Origin: Fimbriimonas sp.
Lineage (GTDB): Bacteria; Armatimonadota; Fimbriimonadia; Fimbriimonadales; Fimbriimonadaceae
Direction: 5' to 3'
Assembly: GCA_031292555.1 (NCBI GenBank)
Contig: JARLGV010000008.1
Coordinates: 17,636 to 81,635, forward strand
DNA: 64,000 bases
Shown: positions 1-10,109 of the stretch, one piece after another
How positions within the stretch are numbered: position 1 is the stretch's first letter
Layout of the letters: each line of letters opens with the position of its first letter
Program-made: the position numbers and the translations under genes
The notes under the pieces: model-generated
Told to the model about the DNA's origin: nothing
What the model saw: only the letters and a program-made list of their open reading frames with translations
The model's database searches: none

Positions 1-208
1 GCAGTTCCAAGGCAAAGGAGAGAGAGGCTGAAAGCGATAACGCTGGTTCGCATGCATCCCTAGCTTATCCCGCTTTGCGGTCGGCGCCTTGCTTGGCGTT
101 CATGTGCCTCGTTGCGCGAGGATCCCTGCCTCGCATCCCGGGTCCGTAGGGGCAGCCTACAAGGTGTCTGGCATCGCGGTTAGGCTGTTCGAGGCACGGA
201 ACCTCGCG

Positions 209-835
209 CTACGGCGTGAGGTGGCGCTTGACGCGTTCCCATATCCTGGTTCCGAGGAACGTTTGACCGTTCTGATCGACATTCCCGGCGCAGAACAAGC
301 GCTTCTGATCGGGCATCAGTTGGATCGGTCCTAACCTTTGGACCAATTCGACAGAGCTACCTTCTTCCCGCCACGTGCCATTGCGGTACGGCGATTTCAT
401 TGGTAGGGCACGTTGCCCCACCAGACGTTCGAGGGCCGTCTTGACCGGCACACCATCGACCGTGTCAGGATCAAATTCTATGTCACGCGCATCGTTAGTC
501 CATCGTCCCTTGACGACTTCTCGACCGTTGCTCCACACAAAGCGGTCTCCCGACGTGAACTCCAAGCTATCGGTCGACGAGTTCATGATGAGGTGAGCGA
601 TTTCATCTTTTCTCCGAGCAGTGGACTCGTCGAGATGGGCGATCCATTTTCCCTGCATGAATCCTGCATCGGTCGCCAATGCCTTTGTACTCCCCCATGC
701 GGGAGGCGATGGCTCAATCGGATTCATGGTGTGAAAGAGCCACGGCTTCAGCCAAAGGAAGTACACGAAGACGAAGGCCAGAAACAAAAGGCTGATGGCG
801 CTTAGCCACAGACTCCGTCGCCCGTAGTACAGCAT
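209..835 (-). CDS. Membrane-anchored hypothetical protein
   Basis: This 208-residue protein is not recognised. Residues about 10-32 form one strongly hydrophobic segment after a basic N-terminus (GRRS), so it is probably an N-terminal membrane anchor with the rest outside. The remaining 170 residues are soluble and rich in Trp, Asp and Arg, with 'FVWSNGREVVKGRWT' suggesting a small beta-barrel (lipocalin-like) fold; that is only an impression. It stands alone and is transcribed away from the SnoaL-like gene. A real gene is supported by its length, a plausible membrane anchor and coding-like composition. Confidence 0.6.
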   Translation of the reverse strand: MLYYGRRSLWLSAISLLFLAFVFVYFLWLKPWLFHTMNPIEPSPPAWGSTKALATDAGFMQGKWIAHLDESTARRKDEIAHLIMNSSTDSLEFTSGDRFVWSNGREVVKGRWTNDARDIEFDPDTVDGVPVKTALERLVGQRALPMKSPYRNGTWREEGSSVELVQRLGPIQLMPDQKRLFCAGNVDQNGQTFLGTRIWERVKRHLTP

Positions 836-975
836 GGCCCGAGTTTAGTCTCTTTCAGCACGTCGGATATCATCCCCTCAGTAAGGGACCAAAAGTCTAG
901 TGAGGACGATCTGGAAGACGTGAGGGTGGTCACTTTGAACCGCACTCTCTTGACGTAAAGAGGTGACAAGCATAG

Positions 976-1299
976 ATGGTCAGTCTCGATGAACTCCTAG
1001 AGACACTGGTTTCTGCGATCGCCAATCGGGATTTGGCGACAACGCTTGGCTGCTTCGCCGTCAACGCAGTTGTGCTGGGATCGGAGGCTGGGGAAGAGGC
1101 CAGGGGCATCGGCCATCTCCAATCCTTCTTTGAACGGGGGTACGGCAAAGAAGCCGCTTGCCGCATCCGTTTTGACGATCGCATCTGGACTCTGCGCCAA
1201 GACCAAGCTTGGGTGATATCGAACGATACCGGGTCCGAACCCGGGCAGGATGCAGCCAATTACCGCCTGGTGGCAATCTTCGAGAAACCGGCTAGCTAA
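976..1299 (+). CDS. SnoaL/NTF2-like small protein
   Basis: This 107-residue protein resembles the NTF2/SnoaL cone-fold superfamily used by many small enzymes and ligand-binding proteins. The seen pattern is an N-terminal helix (LDELLETLVSAIANRDLATTLGCFA), a short strand with 'VLGSEAGEEARGIGHLQSFFERGY', then strands such as 'WTLRQDQAWVISNDTG' and 'YRLVAIFEK'. The start is well supported by GAGGTGA about ten bases upstream. No catalytic residues can be assigned, so function is unknown. It is slightly short for the family (about 120-140 residues) but not obviously truncated. It lies just upstream of the GH32 gene on the same strand. Confidence 0.6.
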   Translation: MVSLDELLETLVSAIANRDLATTLGCFAVNAVVLGSEAGEEARGIGHLQSFFERGYGKEAACRIRFDDRIWTLRQDQAWVISNDTGSEPGQDAANYRLVAIFEKPAS

Positions 1300-1430
1300 T
1301 GGCGCGTGGCCCTGTGGTGCAGAACAGGACCTATTTGAAACGCCATTGAACGGGCCACGGCGGTCATTCCTGGGATGGGCGGAGGTGTTTGGCCAAGCTA
1401 CGGACAGAAATCTCACGAATGCTACAGTGA

Positions 1431-3644
1431 GTGAACCGAACCATGTTCTTTGATCTTTGCTCGCTTTTCAATCTACGTATGCTATGGCTATCGACCCTTC
1501 TGATTGGCCCGCACGTGCCGGGCGCCGCCGCAAAGCTACCCAGCGCGAGCGCCTTGCCGCAGAAACAAGATATCGTGATCGAGGACTTTGAGGGAACCGA
1601 TTACGGAGCTTGGACGGTTACCGGAACTGCCTTTGGCAAGGGGCCGGCGCAAGGGACATTGCCGGGGCAGATGCCGGTATCCGGATTCAATGGACACGGC
1701 TTGGTCAACTCCTACAATGGCGGAGACGGGACCATCGGGACGCTGACCTCGCCGCCTTTCAAGATCGAGCGCACTTACATCAAGTTCCTGATCGGCGGGG
1801 GAAAAGACCCGGTAAACCTATGCCTTAATCTGATCGTCGGGGGAAAGGTCGTTTGCTCCTCGACTGGCCCAAACGACAAGCCGGGAGGGAGCGAGGCACT
1901 CGATCCAGGGTTCTGGGACGCATCTCCTTGGCTCGGGCAGATGGGAGTTATCCAGATCGTGGACAACGCGACCGGAGGTTGGGGGCATATCAACATCGAC
2001 GATATCGTCGCGTCGGATCGTAAGCCTCCCATGTACGTGAACAACCCTTCGAGGGAGATTGTCGCTACGAAGAAGTACCTGAATTTACCGGTCAAGAACG
2101 GGGGCCCAAAGAGGCAGATGACAGTGAGGATCGAAGGCCAACCAGAGCGGCGATTCGAGATCGAACTGGCCGACGGAAAGCCGGATTGGTGGGCTTTCAT
2201 CGATCTCTCAGCGTATTGGGGAAAGCGGGTGTCGGTTCTCGTCGACAAACTGCGCGAAGACTCAACTGGGCTATCCTCGATCGATCAAACGGACCGAATC
2301 AAAGGCTTCGCAAGCCTGTACGAAGAGCCGTTGAGGCCCCAATTCCATTTCACGCCTCGGCGCGGATGGACCAACGATCCAAACGGGCTCGTCTTCTACA
2401 AAGGCGAATATCACCTTTTCTTCCAACACAACCCTTACGGTTGGGCTTGGGGAAATATGCACTGGGGGCATGCGGTCAGCCGAGACCTCGTTCACTGGCA
2501 GGAACTCCCGGTCGCACTCTATCCCGACGAGCACGGAACGATGTTCTCCGGTTCCGCCGTCGTCGATTGGAACAACTCAGCCGGCTTTCAAACGGGTTTG
2601 GAGAAGCCGTTGGTCGCTATATTCACGGCGGCGGGATCGCCGTTCACGCAGGGCCTCGCCTTCAGCAACGATAAGGGGCGTACTTGGACGAAATACGCGA
2701 ACAACCCGGTGCTCGAACACATCGCGGGAGATAACCGCGACCCCAAGGTGTTTTGGTTTGAACCCCAAAAGAAATGGGTCATGGCGCTCTATCTGGAAAA
2801 CAGCGACTTTGGCCTCTTCTTCTCGCACGACCTGAAGCACTGGGAGCGAATGAGCACGGTGACCGTCGACGGCACCAGCGAATGTCCGAACTTCTTCCCA
2901 ATCTTGTTGGACGGTGACGTTTCGAAGCAAAAGTGGGTGTTCTACGGAGGGAACGGCGGATACCTCGTGGGTTCCTTTGACGGTTACAGATTCACTCCGG
3001 AAGCCGGACCGTTCAAGATCGAGGAAGGAAACTGCTGGTACGCGTCGCAGGTGTACAGCGACATTCCGGCTTCTGACGGTCGAACCATTCTTGTCCCCTG
3101 GGGAACGATGGAAATGCCCGGAATGCCGTTCAATCAGATGATGGGCCTCCCGGTCGAGTTGTCGCTCAGATCCACCGACGACGGTCCGCGAATCCTGGCG
3201 TATCCGGTGCGCGAGTTGAACACGCTGCACTCAAAAGTGGCTGACCTAAAGGACTATCCGCTCGCTCCTCAAGACAACCCGCTCGCCAAAGTGAATGGGG
3301 AGCTTTTCGATCTAGAGGCAAGCGTTACGGTGGGCCATGGAGAGGCGGTCCTATTCAACCTTCGAGGTATCGAGATCAAGTACGACATCCAGAAACAGGA
3401 GCTATCCTGCCTGGATCGTAAGGTGAAATTGGCTCCTATCGATGGTCGGGTCGATCTCCGCATTTTGGTGGACCGGACGTCGGTGGACATCTTTGGCAAT
3501 CACGGCCGAGCCTACATGCCGATGGGCGTTTTGGTGCCGGCGGCTAACAGCACATTGTCCGTGCAGGCCCAAGGCGAGGGGATTGAACTGAAGTCGTTGA
3601 AGGTGTATCGCATGAACTCGGCTTGGGTTCGTTCAAGAGCATGA
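1431..3644 (+). CDS. Glycoside hydrolase family 32 (fructan beta-fructosidase/levanase-like)
   Basis: This secreted enzyme probably hydrolyses beta-fructosidic bonds in levan, inulin or sucrose. The GH32 signatures are clear: WTNDPNG near residue 315 carries the nucleophile Asp, RDPK near 434 carries the transition-state-stabilising Asp, and 'SECPNFF' near 483 holds the EC motif with the acid/base Glu. An N-terminal signal peptide ends around GAAA. Residues about 45-200 ('IEDFEGTDYGAWTVTG') form a beta-sandwich of the kind that precedes some GH32 catalytic domains. The C-terminal part (about 610-730) is the usual GH32 beta-sandwich, with 'ILVDRTSVDIFGN'. The start may be this GTG or the ATG at 1443; neither has a strong ribosome binding site. 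It converges with the GH140-like gene, 27 bases away. Confidence 0.93.
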   Translation: MNRTMFFDLCSLFNLRMLWLSTLLIGPHVPGAAAKLPSASALPQKQDIVIEDFEGTDYGAWTVTGTAFGKGPAQGTLPGQMPVSGFNGHGLVNSYNGGDGTIGTLTSPPFKIERTYIKFLIGGGKDPVNLCLNLIVGGKVVCSSTGPNDKPGGSEALDPGFWDASPWLGQMGVIQIVDNATGGWGHINIDDIVASDRKPPMYVNNPSREIVATKKYLNLPVKNGGPKRQMTVRIEGQPERRFEIELADGKPDWWAFIDLSAYWGKRVSVLVDKLREDSTGLSSIDQTDRIKGFASLYEEPLRPQFHFTPRRGWTNDPNGLVFYKGEYHLFFQHNPYGWAWGNMHWGHAVSRDLVHWQELPVALYPDEHGTMFSGSAVVDWNNSAGFQTGLEKPLVAIFTAAGSPFTQGLAFSNDKGRTWTKYANNPVLEHIAGDNRDPKVFWFEPQKKWVMALYLENSDFGLFFSHDLKHWERMSTVTVDGTSECPNFFPILLDGDVSKQKWVFYGGNGGYLVGSFDGYRFTPEAGPFKIEEGNCWYASQVYSDIPASDGRTILVPWGTMEMPGMPFNQMMGLPVELSLRSTDDGPRILAYPVRELNTLHSKVADLKDYPLAPQDNPLAKVNGELFDLEASVTVGHGEAVLFNLRGIEIKYDIQKQELSCLDRKVKLAPIDGRVDLRILVDRTSVDIFGNHGRAYMPMGVLVPAANSTLSVQAQGEGIELKSLKVYRMNSAWVRSRA

Positions 3645-3671
3645 TTCTGCCGTGAACGTGGCGGCCGCCCC

Positions 3672-5876
3672 TCAGTTTCCCTTTGCCTTTTGGATGACGA
3701 GGACCCAATCCTGGGGAGACGGGAGGTCCGGTGCGCGGTAAGTATCAGACACGATGACCGGGCGAGTCAGTTTGCCTCCCGCATCGGAAAGACGAAAATC
3801 GGCGAACGCTTGGTGGTCGCCGATCTGATAAAGCCACAGACCGGCCGACCCCTTTGAGGGGTTCGCTATCGGTACGCTCGGCGTAGCAAAGGTCCGGTCG
3901 CCGTCCCGTAGCTGCATGATCGCGTATTCACCGCAGATCGTCGCCGTCAGGGTGAAATGCGGGCTCAGGTCATGGACTTCGACCTTGCCTAGTTGAGCAC
4001 CCCATTGGCCGTCGCGCCGATCGTGAATGTAGATCGCGTGAAACTCTGGCGAATAGAGGGCAACCACGTAATTATTCGGATCGTGGTAGCGAAGAACAAT
4101 GCCTGCTTCGGCATCGCTATTGGCCTCGACGCTCGCCGTCGCGTCGGCAACGGTGATCTCGGGCAGAACGGTAAGCGCGCCTTTGTGGGCGATGAGTTTT
4201 CCGTCGCTTCGGCTCGTCGGGGTTCCTGCGTCCTTCCAGTTACCGTTTGATGCAGCGTCAAAGCGATCCTCGAACTCAATGTGCAGTGAGTGTCGGAACA
4301 CTGAAGTCGACTCCGGGTCGACCCGCATGAAACTGCCCGCATCGAACTCCTTGCCACGGACGGGGTCGAAATAGAAAGCGTGATATGGGACGCCCGGCTC
4401 GATGCCGGTCACGATGGTACCGTTCCAGTTGTAGACGCCCCTTCGCGGCTGGAAAACGACGCGCGTCTCGCCGGGTATTCCGGCGGCGAACGATTCGGGC
4501 TCCGCCCACTCGGGGTGCGGCACGAACCGCGACCAGGGTAGCGTTTCAAGAAGGCGCTTGCCGAGGCCAATTTCAGTCGAACCGGGGTAGGCCATTCCTT
4601 CCTTCCATGTCGTCAGGTCGTAAATCCGATGGACCCCGGGCGCGTCCTGGACTCCCGGATCTCCTTCGACACTTGCATGCCACACTCCGGCCGCGCCGTA
4701 GGTTAGGCCGGCAGCCCCGCTCAGCATGCTGGCCCAGAAGACATAACGCTCGACGTCTTGGTACGCCGACTGCATGTGCCCTTCATAGCAGAACTCGCCA
4801 ATGAGGGCGGGCATGGGTGGCTTACGGTCGACGGCGGCTTTCAACTGCGGGATCGCCCCCTTTCCGGCCGTCATGTCGCCGTGGCCCGTTTGGAGCATGT
4901 CGAAATTTAGGGCTCGTTCATCCGTCACGGAGAGTCGACCGGACTGGCCAGGATGGATAGAGATCGGTCGATCGCACGGGTCGATGGCGCGAATCATGAG
5001 CCCGACCTGGGTCCACTCCGGTCCTCCCGATTCGCCGCCGATGATCCAGACGGTCGGATATGCCCAATAACGGGCGACGAGGTTTCGCCAGTGGCGCTTG
5101 ATCCCGGCAAGACCGGCCATGCGCATCGCATCGCAATCCCCTCGCCCCCAACCCCCCACGATGACAGGGACGATGCCCGACTCAACGAGGTGCGCGAACC
5201 TACGGTCTGCATAGTCGAAGTAGTGCGGGTTGACCACCGTGAAGTCTCGCGTCTCGTAAGGCAGACCGCCCTCGTTCTCCCACATAGGTTGAAAAGGGAG
5301 TTCGTCGGGATACGGACCGCAGACGATCTGAACGGCGGTAAAGCCTTTCTTCGCGCGATCGGCCGTGAGTTCCTGGAATCCATCCCAAGTGAGGCGCTTG
5401 GTGAGTCCCTTCCACCAGGTGTCGGCCAGCCAGAAGAACGGAGCGCCGTCAGAGTGCTCGAAGTGCCGTTGGTCGGCGGCGATCCGAAGCTGGCCGTGCT
5501 TGTAGAGCGGGTTGGAGCCGTTGTACGGTTCAACTTCTATGGCGCCGGTGATTCCATCCAGCCCCCTGTCGGTTGGGTCGCTGCAAAGCGAACGGTACCG
5601 GTGGACGCCGACTATTGGCGAAGCGTAGCGGACCTTCCAGATACTGCCGCCCGACCAAAAGGCGGGGACCTTCTTGATCGATCCGTTTGGGTCCTTGAAT
5701 TCGACGTCCAGGGTTACTTCCATAAACGGATTCGCGTGAGCTCGCCCGGATTGAAACGTAACCTCCGCCATCACGTTCGACTGGGTCATCGTCGGGCCTG
5801 CCCTTGCCGAACTAAGGACGGCGAGATTAAGCAAGCTCACCGCAAGGAGGGTGCGTAAGGCACTGTATAGCTCCAT
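3672..5876 (-). CDS. GH140-like apiosidase (DUF5060/DUF4038) with C-terminal lectin-like domain
   Basis: This secreted multidomain glycosidase begins at the ATG at 5876 (an upstream in-frame GTG at 5894 is less likely), with signal peptide MELYSALRTLLAVSLL...SARA. A DUF5060-type beta-sandwich ('FQSGRAHANPFMEVTLDVEF') is followed by a (beta/alpha)8 DUF4038 domain: 'HFEHSDGAPFFWLADTWW' is the family entry motif, and 'WIIGGESGG' and 'LIGEFCYEGH' carry acidic residues placed like the catalytic pair. A beta-rich 'YNWNGTIVTG' segment follows, then a concanavalin-like domain ('FEDRFDAASNGNWKDAG ... GIVLRYHDPNNYVVAL'). GH140 members release apiose from pectic rhamnogalacturonan II, so a plant-cell-wall substrate is plausible but inferred. 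Confidence 0.85.
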   Translation of the reverse strand: MELYSALRTLLAVSLLNLAVLSSARAGPTMTQSNVMAEVTFQSGRAHANPFMEVTLDVEFKDPNGSIKKVPAFWSGGSIWKVRYASPIVGVHRYRSLCSDPTDRGLDGITGAIEVEPYNGSNPLYKHGQLRIAADQRHFEHSDGAPFFWLADTWWKGLTKRLTWDGFQELTADRAKKGFTAVQIVCGPYPDELPFQPMWENEGGLPYETRDFTVVNPHYFDYADRRFAHLVESGIVPVIVGGWGRGDCDAMRMAGLAGIKRHWRNLVARYWAYPTVWIIGGESGGPEWTQVGLMIRAIDPCDRPISIHPGQSGRLSVTDERALNFDMLQTGHGDMTAGKGAIPQLKAAVDRKPPMPALIGEFCYEGHMQSAYQDVERYVFWASMLSGAAGLTYGAAGVWHASVEGDPGVQDAPGVHRIYDLTTWKEGMAYPGSTEIGLGKRLLETLPWSRFVPHPEWAEPESFAAGIPGETRVVFQPRRGVYNWNGTIVTGIEPGVPYHAFYFDPVRGKEFDAGSFMRVDPESTSVFRHSLHIEFEDRFDAASNGNWKDAGTPTSRSDGKLIAHKGALTVLPEITVADATASVEANSDAEAGIVLRYHDPNNYVVALYSPEFHAIYIHDRRDGQWGAQLGKVEVHDLSPHFTLTATICGEYAIMQLRDGDRTFATPSVPIANPSKGSAGLWLYQIGDHQAFADFRLSDAGGKLTRPVIVSDTYRAPDLPSPQDWVLVIQKAKGN

Positions 5877-6364
5877 TTTGATCGGCCGTATCACGTTCGA
5901 GCCTGGGCGAAGGGCGATTCACCTTCGGCCCGTCTCGCATTCTACCGTCACGTATTGGGACGGGGGGCAAGACGGATAATGAGTCTTTTCCTGGTATTTA
6001 GGCGGCAGTTCGGATTGCGCGTGGTTTACGCAACGGATGGCAATGGCTCAACGGGACACGAGGGAACTGCTTACGGCCGTCGTATAGGCCGGATACGAGT
6101 TTGCATCGGGTCACCCTCTCCCCATGTCGTGAGTCATTCGTCCAGTTGTGCCCCGGTCCTGACGATTTGCCCATCGAGAGCGGGTTTTTGCTCGGTCGGA
6201 TTCTTACGGCTCCAACGAGTCCCAAAAAGGACCGCGCAACCTTCTGGCTTGTATGTTGAAGATGATTCTTTGATCCCCCACGGGCTCTCGCCGGGAATAT
6301 GCCTCACTTCGGTAGCCAAGGTTGCGTCTGTAATCAACCGGAACAAAATGATGGCTCATGGCAC
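5877..6364. other. Intergenic region between the GH140-like gene and the arsenic island
   Basis: This 488-base stretch holds the presumed promoter of the GH140-like gene at its left end and the 3' side of acr3 at its right end. Short open frames exist on both strands, but none has a credible start or a recognisable product. I see no terminator with a T-tract, tRNA or repeat. It is the left flank of the arsenic island and so a place to look for an insertion junction. Confidence 0.5.
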
Positions 6365-7480
6365 TCACCGCTGGAATGGAGTGGATACTGCACGATATTC
6401 GAACCACTTTCGACCTAGCGCCAGCGAGACGCTAACCAGAGTGATTAGCGCAGGCACTTCGACGAGTGGCCCGACCACTGCCGCCAGCGCTTGCCCGGAC
6501 TTGATTCCGAACACGGCCACCGCAACGGCGATCGCAAGTTCGAAGTTATTGCCAGAAGCGGTGAAGGCCAACGTCGCCGCACGCGCATAGTCTGAGCCGG
6601 CCCTTCGGGCCATGGCCATGCTTGCGAAGAACATCACGACAAAGTAGATGCACAGCGGAATGGCGATGCGAAGGACGTCGAGCGGCTGGCCAACAATGAC
6701 GCGTCCCTGGAGGCTGAACATTACAATAATCGTCGCGAGCAGGGCGATCAACGTGATTGGCCCAATATAGGGCAGGAAATGCTCTTGGTACCAGTCAGCC
6801 CCCTTTGTTCGAAGGGCAATGATTCGAGTGAACATCCCGGCGAAGAACGGGATACCCAAGTAGACCATGACGCTCTTGAAGATGTCGGCCACCGACACGT
6901 GAATCGCCGTTGAGGAAAGCCCAAAAATGGGCGGGAGCACTGTCAGAAAGAACCAAGCATAAACCCCGAAGAACAGCACCTGAAAGATGCTGTTGAACGC
7001 GACAAGCCCTGCCGCATAGTCGTTGTCGCCGTCGGCCAGGTTATTCCATACGAGAACCATCGCAATGCATCGTGCCAGACCCACCAGGATCAATCCCGTC
7101 ATGTATTCCGGCTTATCGGGCAAGAGCAGCACGGCGAGGGCGAACATCAGTACCGGGCCGACGACCCAGTTCTGAAGGAGCGAAATCCCGAGGAGGCGTT
7201 TGTCTCGAAAGATCTCGGGGAGCCGTTCGTACCGGACTTTTGCCAGCGGCGGGTACATCATCAAGATCAGCCCGATTGCGATCGGAATGTTGGTTGTTCC
7301 GACTGATAGCGCGCCAAGTGCGCCTTCAACGCCGGGGACAAATCGGCCAACAGTCACACCGATGCCCATCGCGAGGAATATCCACACCGTCAGATACCGG
7401 TCGAGAAACGACAGGCTCTTGCGGGATCCAGTGGGACTGGCCACCGAAGGAGGGGCTGGAGACTTGCCGGTTCCTATCAT
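6365..7480 (-). CDS. acr3: Arsenite efflux permease, Acr3 family
   Basis: This 371-residue inner-membrane protein exports As(III), typically by proton antiport, and can be energised by or work beside ArsA. About ten hydrophobic segments are visible. Family motifs include '[21 protein letters not shown]', '[12 protein letters not shown]', '[13 protein letters not shown]' with the conserved transport Cys, and '[19 protein letters not shown]'. The length matches the Acr3 family (about 350-400). It is the last gene of the arsR-arsD-arsA-acr3 cluster, starting 13 bases after arsA. The first 25 residues are polar and may be partly non-native N-terminal sequence. Confidence 0.96.
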   Translation of the reverse strand: MIGTGKSPAPPSVASPTGSRKSLSFLDRYLTVWIFLAMGIGVTVGRFVPGVEGALGALSVGTTNIPIAIGLILMMYPPLAKVRYERLPEIFRDKRLLGISLLQNWVVGPVLMFALAVLLLPDKPEYMTGLILVGLARCIAMVLVWNNLADGDNDYAAGLVAFNSIFQVLFFGVYAWFFLTVLPPIFGLSSTAIHVSVADIFKSVMVYLGIPFFAGMFTRIIALRTKGADWYQEHFLPYIGPITLIALLATIIVMFSLQGRVIVGQPLDVLRIAIPLCIYFVVMFFASMAMARRAGSDYARAATLAFTASGNNFELAIAVAVAVFGIKSGQALAAVVGPLVEVPALITLVSVSLALGRKWFEYRAVSTPFQR

Positions 7481-7493
7481 ATGCTCTCTTCTC

Positions 7494-9257
7494 TCATCGC
7501 GCCATTGCTGCTTTCGTCCCGTCGACGATCGTTAGGTCAGCATTCATCCATGGCTGAACAACGACACGTCCGCATAGTGCGAGAACCTCTTGGATGGGCC
7601 CAGATTCCTTCGAGGCCTTTCCTGCAAGGAGTGGTTCCCATACTCCGGCCAACGCTAACGAACGATTCACGACCCAGCCAAACGGCTCGATGCCGGCTCG
7701 TTTCAGATCTACCTGGAGTCGCTGCGCTTCGTGGACGGGCGTCGGCTCAGGCAAGGCGACGAGGACGACCTTGGTGAAGTCCGGATCGCGAAGCCTTGGG
7801 AGCAATTGCCTAACGGATTCTGGTGCGTCGCTTTGCGTTCGAGCGACCTCGCGGTGGTACGCCTCTGTGGCATCCATGAGCAGGATGGTGTGGCCGGTGG
7901 GAGCGGTATCGATGACCACAAACTGGTCATTTCCCTTGGCCACGGCATCGGCGAAGGCGCGGAAGACCGCGATCTCCTCCGTGCATGGCGAGCGGAGGTC
8001 CTCTTTGAGCAGCGCAAGCGCATTGTCGTCCATCGTAATTGCCGCCTTCTCGAGAGCCGCATTCGTGTAGTTTTCGACCTCGGTTCCCGGGTCGATCCAT
8101 GCGACTTCAAGGTTGCTCGGCAGACGACCCGCAAGGTCGAGGACGTTGCCGGCCGGGTCGGTGGTCGTTAGGAGCACCTTATGCCCAAGGTCCGCTAGAG
8201 AGTGAGCGATCTGAGCGGCAACTGTCGTCTTCCCGACCCCGCCTTTGCCCATCGTCATCACGACGCCGCGTCCGCTTGCCGCCAACTCGGCCACAAAGGA
8301 AGCGAGTTCCAGATTCAGGGGAGGAAGGTTCAGGTGCGGAGTAGGACCAGGTTTCGCCGGCGCGCTATCCAGCAGACTTCTGAGGGAGGCCATGCCAACG
8401 ACGTTGCCGGGCAACATCGGCACATGAGAGATGGGTAGTTGGCCAAGTACGCTCGGCATAGAGGCCAGACCATCCTCAATCACTCTCGCAAACGCCTGAG
8501 CTACTGGGTCGTCGGTTTTGTCTGGCTTGTAGACCGCATTCAGGATGAGACGCAGGTTCTTGATGCCCAAGTCAGCGAGTTCGACCTGCGTTCTCGCTGC
8601 TTCCTTGAGGCTGGAGCGTTCGGGCCGGGCAACGAGCACGACCGTTGTGTCTTTGGGGCTAGCGAGGCGGTCAAGTGCACGCTGGTAGAGGACCCTTTGG
8701 TCTTGCAGCCCTGCCAGTGGGCCAAGACAACTTGCTTCTGCCGTCGTTGTGTTAAGGTATCCGCTCCATGCGCTGGGCAGGCTGAGGAGTCTCAAAGTGT
8801 GCCCGGTTGGGGCCGTGTCGAAAACGATGTGGTCGAAAGATTCGGTCGCCTCCGGGCTGGCCATCAGGCGTACGAACTCGTCGAATGCCGCAATCTCCGT
8901 CGTGCAAGCCCCCGAGAATTGCTCCTCCATATTCCGGATGACTGCTGCCGGCAGCTTGTCACGGTAAGGACCTACTACCTTCTCTCGATAGGCGGCGGCC
9001 GCCGCTTCAGGGTCGAGGTTCGCGCCGAAGAGCCCTCCGACTCCGGGAATCGGCGTCGGGCATGTACCCAAAGCGACTCCAAAAACCTCGTCGAGGTTGC
9101 TGGCCGGATCGGTGCTGACAATGAGCGTCTTCTTGCCTGATTCGGCAAGGTTCAATGCCACTGCACATGCCAGCGAGGTCTTACCAACTCCCCCCTTTCC
9201 GGTGAAGAAAAGGTTTCTCGTGGCTAGGCCGTCGGTCCACACTTCAGCAGCACCCAT
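7494..9257 (-). CDS. arsA: Arsenite pump-driving ATPase ArsA (two-domain)
   Basis: ArsA is the cytosolic ATPase that binds As(III)/Sb(III) and drives extrusion through the membrane permease. Both halves are present: a P-loop GKGGVGKTS near residue 20 and a second GKGGVGKTT near 337. Each half has the DTAPTGHT signature. The metalloid-binding cysteines are visible in '[11 protein letters not shown]' and '[11 protein letters not shown]', with a third in 'EASCLGPL'. At 587 residues it matches the usual length. It overlaps the end of arsD by 14 bases, in line with ArsD delivering metalloid to ArsA. It is paired here with Acr3 rather than ArsB. Confidence 0.97.
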   Translation of the reverse strand: MGAAEVWTDGLATRNLFFTGKGGVGKTSLACAVALNLAESGKKTLIVSTDPASNLDEVFGVALGTCPTPIPGVGGLFGANLDPEAAAAAYREKVVGPYRDKLPAAVIRNMEEQFSGACTTEIAAFDEFVRLMASPEATESFDHIVFDTAPTGHTLRLLSLPSAWSGYLNTTTAEASCLGPLAGLQDQRVLYQRALDRLASPKDTTVVLVARPERSSLKEAARTQVELADLGIKNLRLILNAVYKPDKTDDPVAQAFARVIEDGLASMPSVLGQLPISHVPMLPGNVVGMASLRSLLDSAPAKPGPTPHLNLPPLNLELASFVAELAASGRGVVMTMGKGGVGKTTVAAQIAHSLADLGHKVLLTTTDPAGNVLDLAGRLPSNLEVAWIDPGTEVENYTNAALEKAAITMDDNALALLKEDLRSPCTEEIAVFRAFADAVAKGNDQFVVIDTAPTGHTILLMDATEAYHREVARTQSDAPESVRQLLPRLRDPDFTKVVLVALPEPTPVHEAQRLQVDLKRAGIEPFGWVVNRSLALAGVWEPLLAGKASKESGPIQEVLALCGRVVVQPWMNADLTIVDGTKAAMAR

Positions 9258-9630
9258 CGCCTTCGGAATCGCAGCACTTCGAAGGAAATAGCTTGAGCTC
9301 AGTCAGAGCCTGGGCAGGCAACGCTTCCGCCTCCAGGCCGAACCATGCCGCCATCTCGACACGAGGAGGATAGACGCCCTTCGACCGGACGCGACCATCC
9401 ACGACGAAGACGGGAAGATTCTCTGCCTCCGCACCCATTTCGGCAAGAATTTCGGGGTTTGCAGCGAAGGCTCCAGGTTGATGGCCCAGGTTGAATCGTT
9501 CGACTGCGATGCCATGGCTCTTGAGAAAGGCCACGTCCGCAGCGAGATTGACGAGCTTTTCGTCGACGTTTGGTCCGCAGACGCCGGTCGAGCAGCACAT
9601 GGCAGGGTCGTAGATTTTGAGAGATTTCAT
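9244..9630 (-). CDS. arsD: Arsenite metallochaperone ArsD
   Basis: This 128-residue protein hands As(III) to ArsA and is a weak co-regulator in other bacteria. It starts at the ATG at 9630, whose ATGA overlaps the arsR stop; a longer upstream frame is an artefact of reading through arsR. The family motif is intact: 'YDPAMCCSTGVCG' gives the conserved Cys12-Cys13 and Cys18. 'NLPVFVVDG' matches the thioredoxin-like fold. Two extra vicinal Cys pairs close the C-terminus (KCC ... GCC), as in the longer ArsD proteins. Confidence 0.95.
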   Translation of the reverse strand: MKSLKIYDPAMCCSTGVCGPNVDEKLVNLAADVAFLKSHGIAVERFNLGHQPGAFAANPEILAEMGAEAENLPVFVVDGRVRSKGVYPPRVEMAAWFGLEAEALPAQALTELKLFPSKCCDSEGDGCC

Positions 9631-10004
9631 AGCTTGCTTCCTATTGCCGTGGCGGTTTGAACGTCGACGCACATGCCCAGGGCGGCGTCGTGTTGGGCTT
9701 GGAGATAGTCGCGCATGCTCTGGATCGCTTCGCGCCTGACCGAGCACACCATAAACTTGCCGTTCTTCTCGGCGTGGATGAGGCCAGCCAACCGGAGTTC
9801 CTTGATGTGAAACGACACCGTAGAACTGAATTGCTCGCTACCCGTCACGTGGCAGCAGACGTCTCCAACCGTGACTCCTTGCACCGGTCGGACATCCCCC
9901 GAGTCATCCAGTGCCACCGGCCCGCATTTGGAGCAGAGGAATTCGAAAATGCGAGCCCGAGTCGGGTCCCCAAGTGCCTTGAACATGAGTACAGGCGTTT
10001 CCAT
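9627..10004 (-). CDS. arsR: ArsR-family metalloregulator (heads the arsDA-acr3 cluster)
   Basis: This 125-residue winged-helix repressor should release DNA on binding As(III). The start at 10004 (METPVLMFKALGDPTRARIFEFL) is chosen over an in-frame codon at 10025 because a -10-like TATAGT lies only six bases before it. The helix-turn-helix is 'SSTVSFHIKELRLAGLI'. Candidate thiol ligands are 'CSKCG' and 'GDVCCHV'; the CC pair lies just before the recognition helix. The stop overlaps the arsD start by four bases, so the regulator, chaperone, ATPase and permease form one transcript. A partial dyad at 10022-10043 is the likely operator. Confidence 0.93.
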   Translation of the reverse strand: METPVLMFKALGDPTRARIFEFLCSKCGPVALDDSGDVRPVQGVTVGDVCCHVTGSEQFSSTVSFHIKELRLAGLIHAEKNGKFMVCSVRREAIQSMRDYLQAQHDAALGMCVDVQTATAIGSKL

Positions 10005-10043
10005 GCTTGGACTATACCACAACATATCGAGATATTTAGATGT
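10005..10043 (-). promoter_or_regulatory. arsR1 promoter and operator candidate
   Basis: Reading the minus strand, TATAGT (10016-10011) is a good -10 and is followed by six bases and then the arsR ATG, so the transcript may be leaderless. Immediately upstream is an imperfect 22-bp dyad at 10022-10043 with ends ACAT and ATGT and an AT-rich centre, in the position expected for an ArsR site over the -35/-10 spacer. No good -35 is visible. Confidence 0.5.
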
Positions 10044-10109
10044 ATTGGGGTAATCGTCGCCAATTTGCGGGCTACTGGAGTTAAGACGCAGGTCGAGGTA
10101 TTGCCAAGG

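Noticed and set aside
4953..5858. 301-codon open frame antisense to the GH140-like gene
   Set aside because: It mirrors a gene with clear catalytic motifs, has no recognisable domain and reflects high-GC codon bias.
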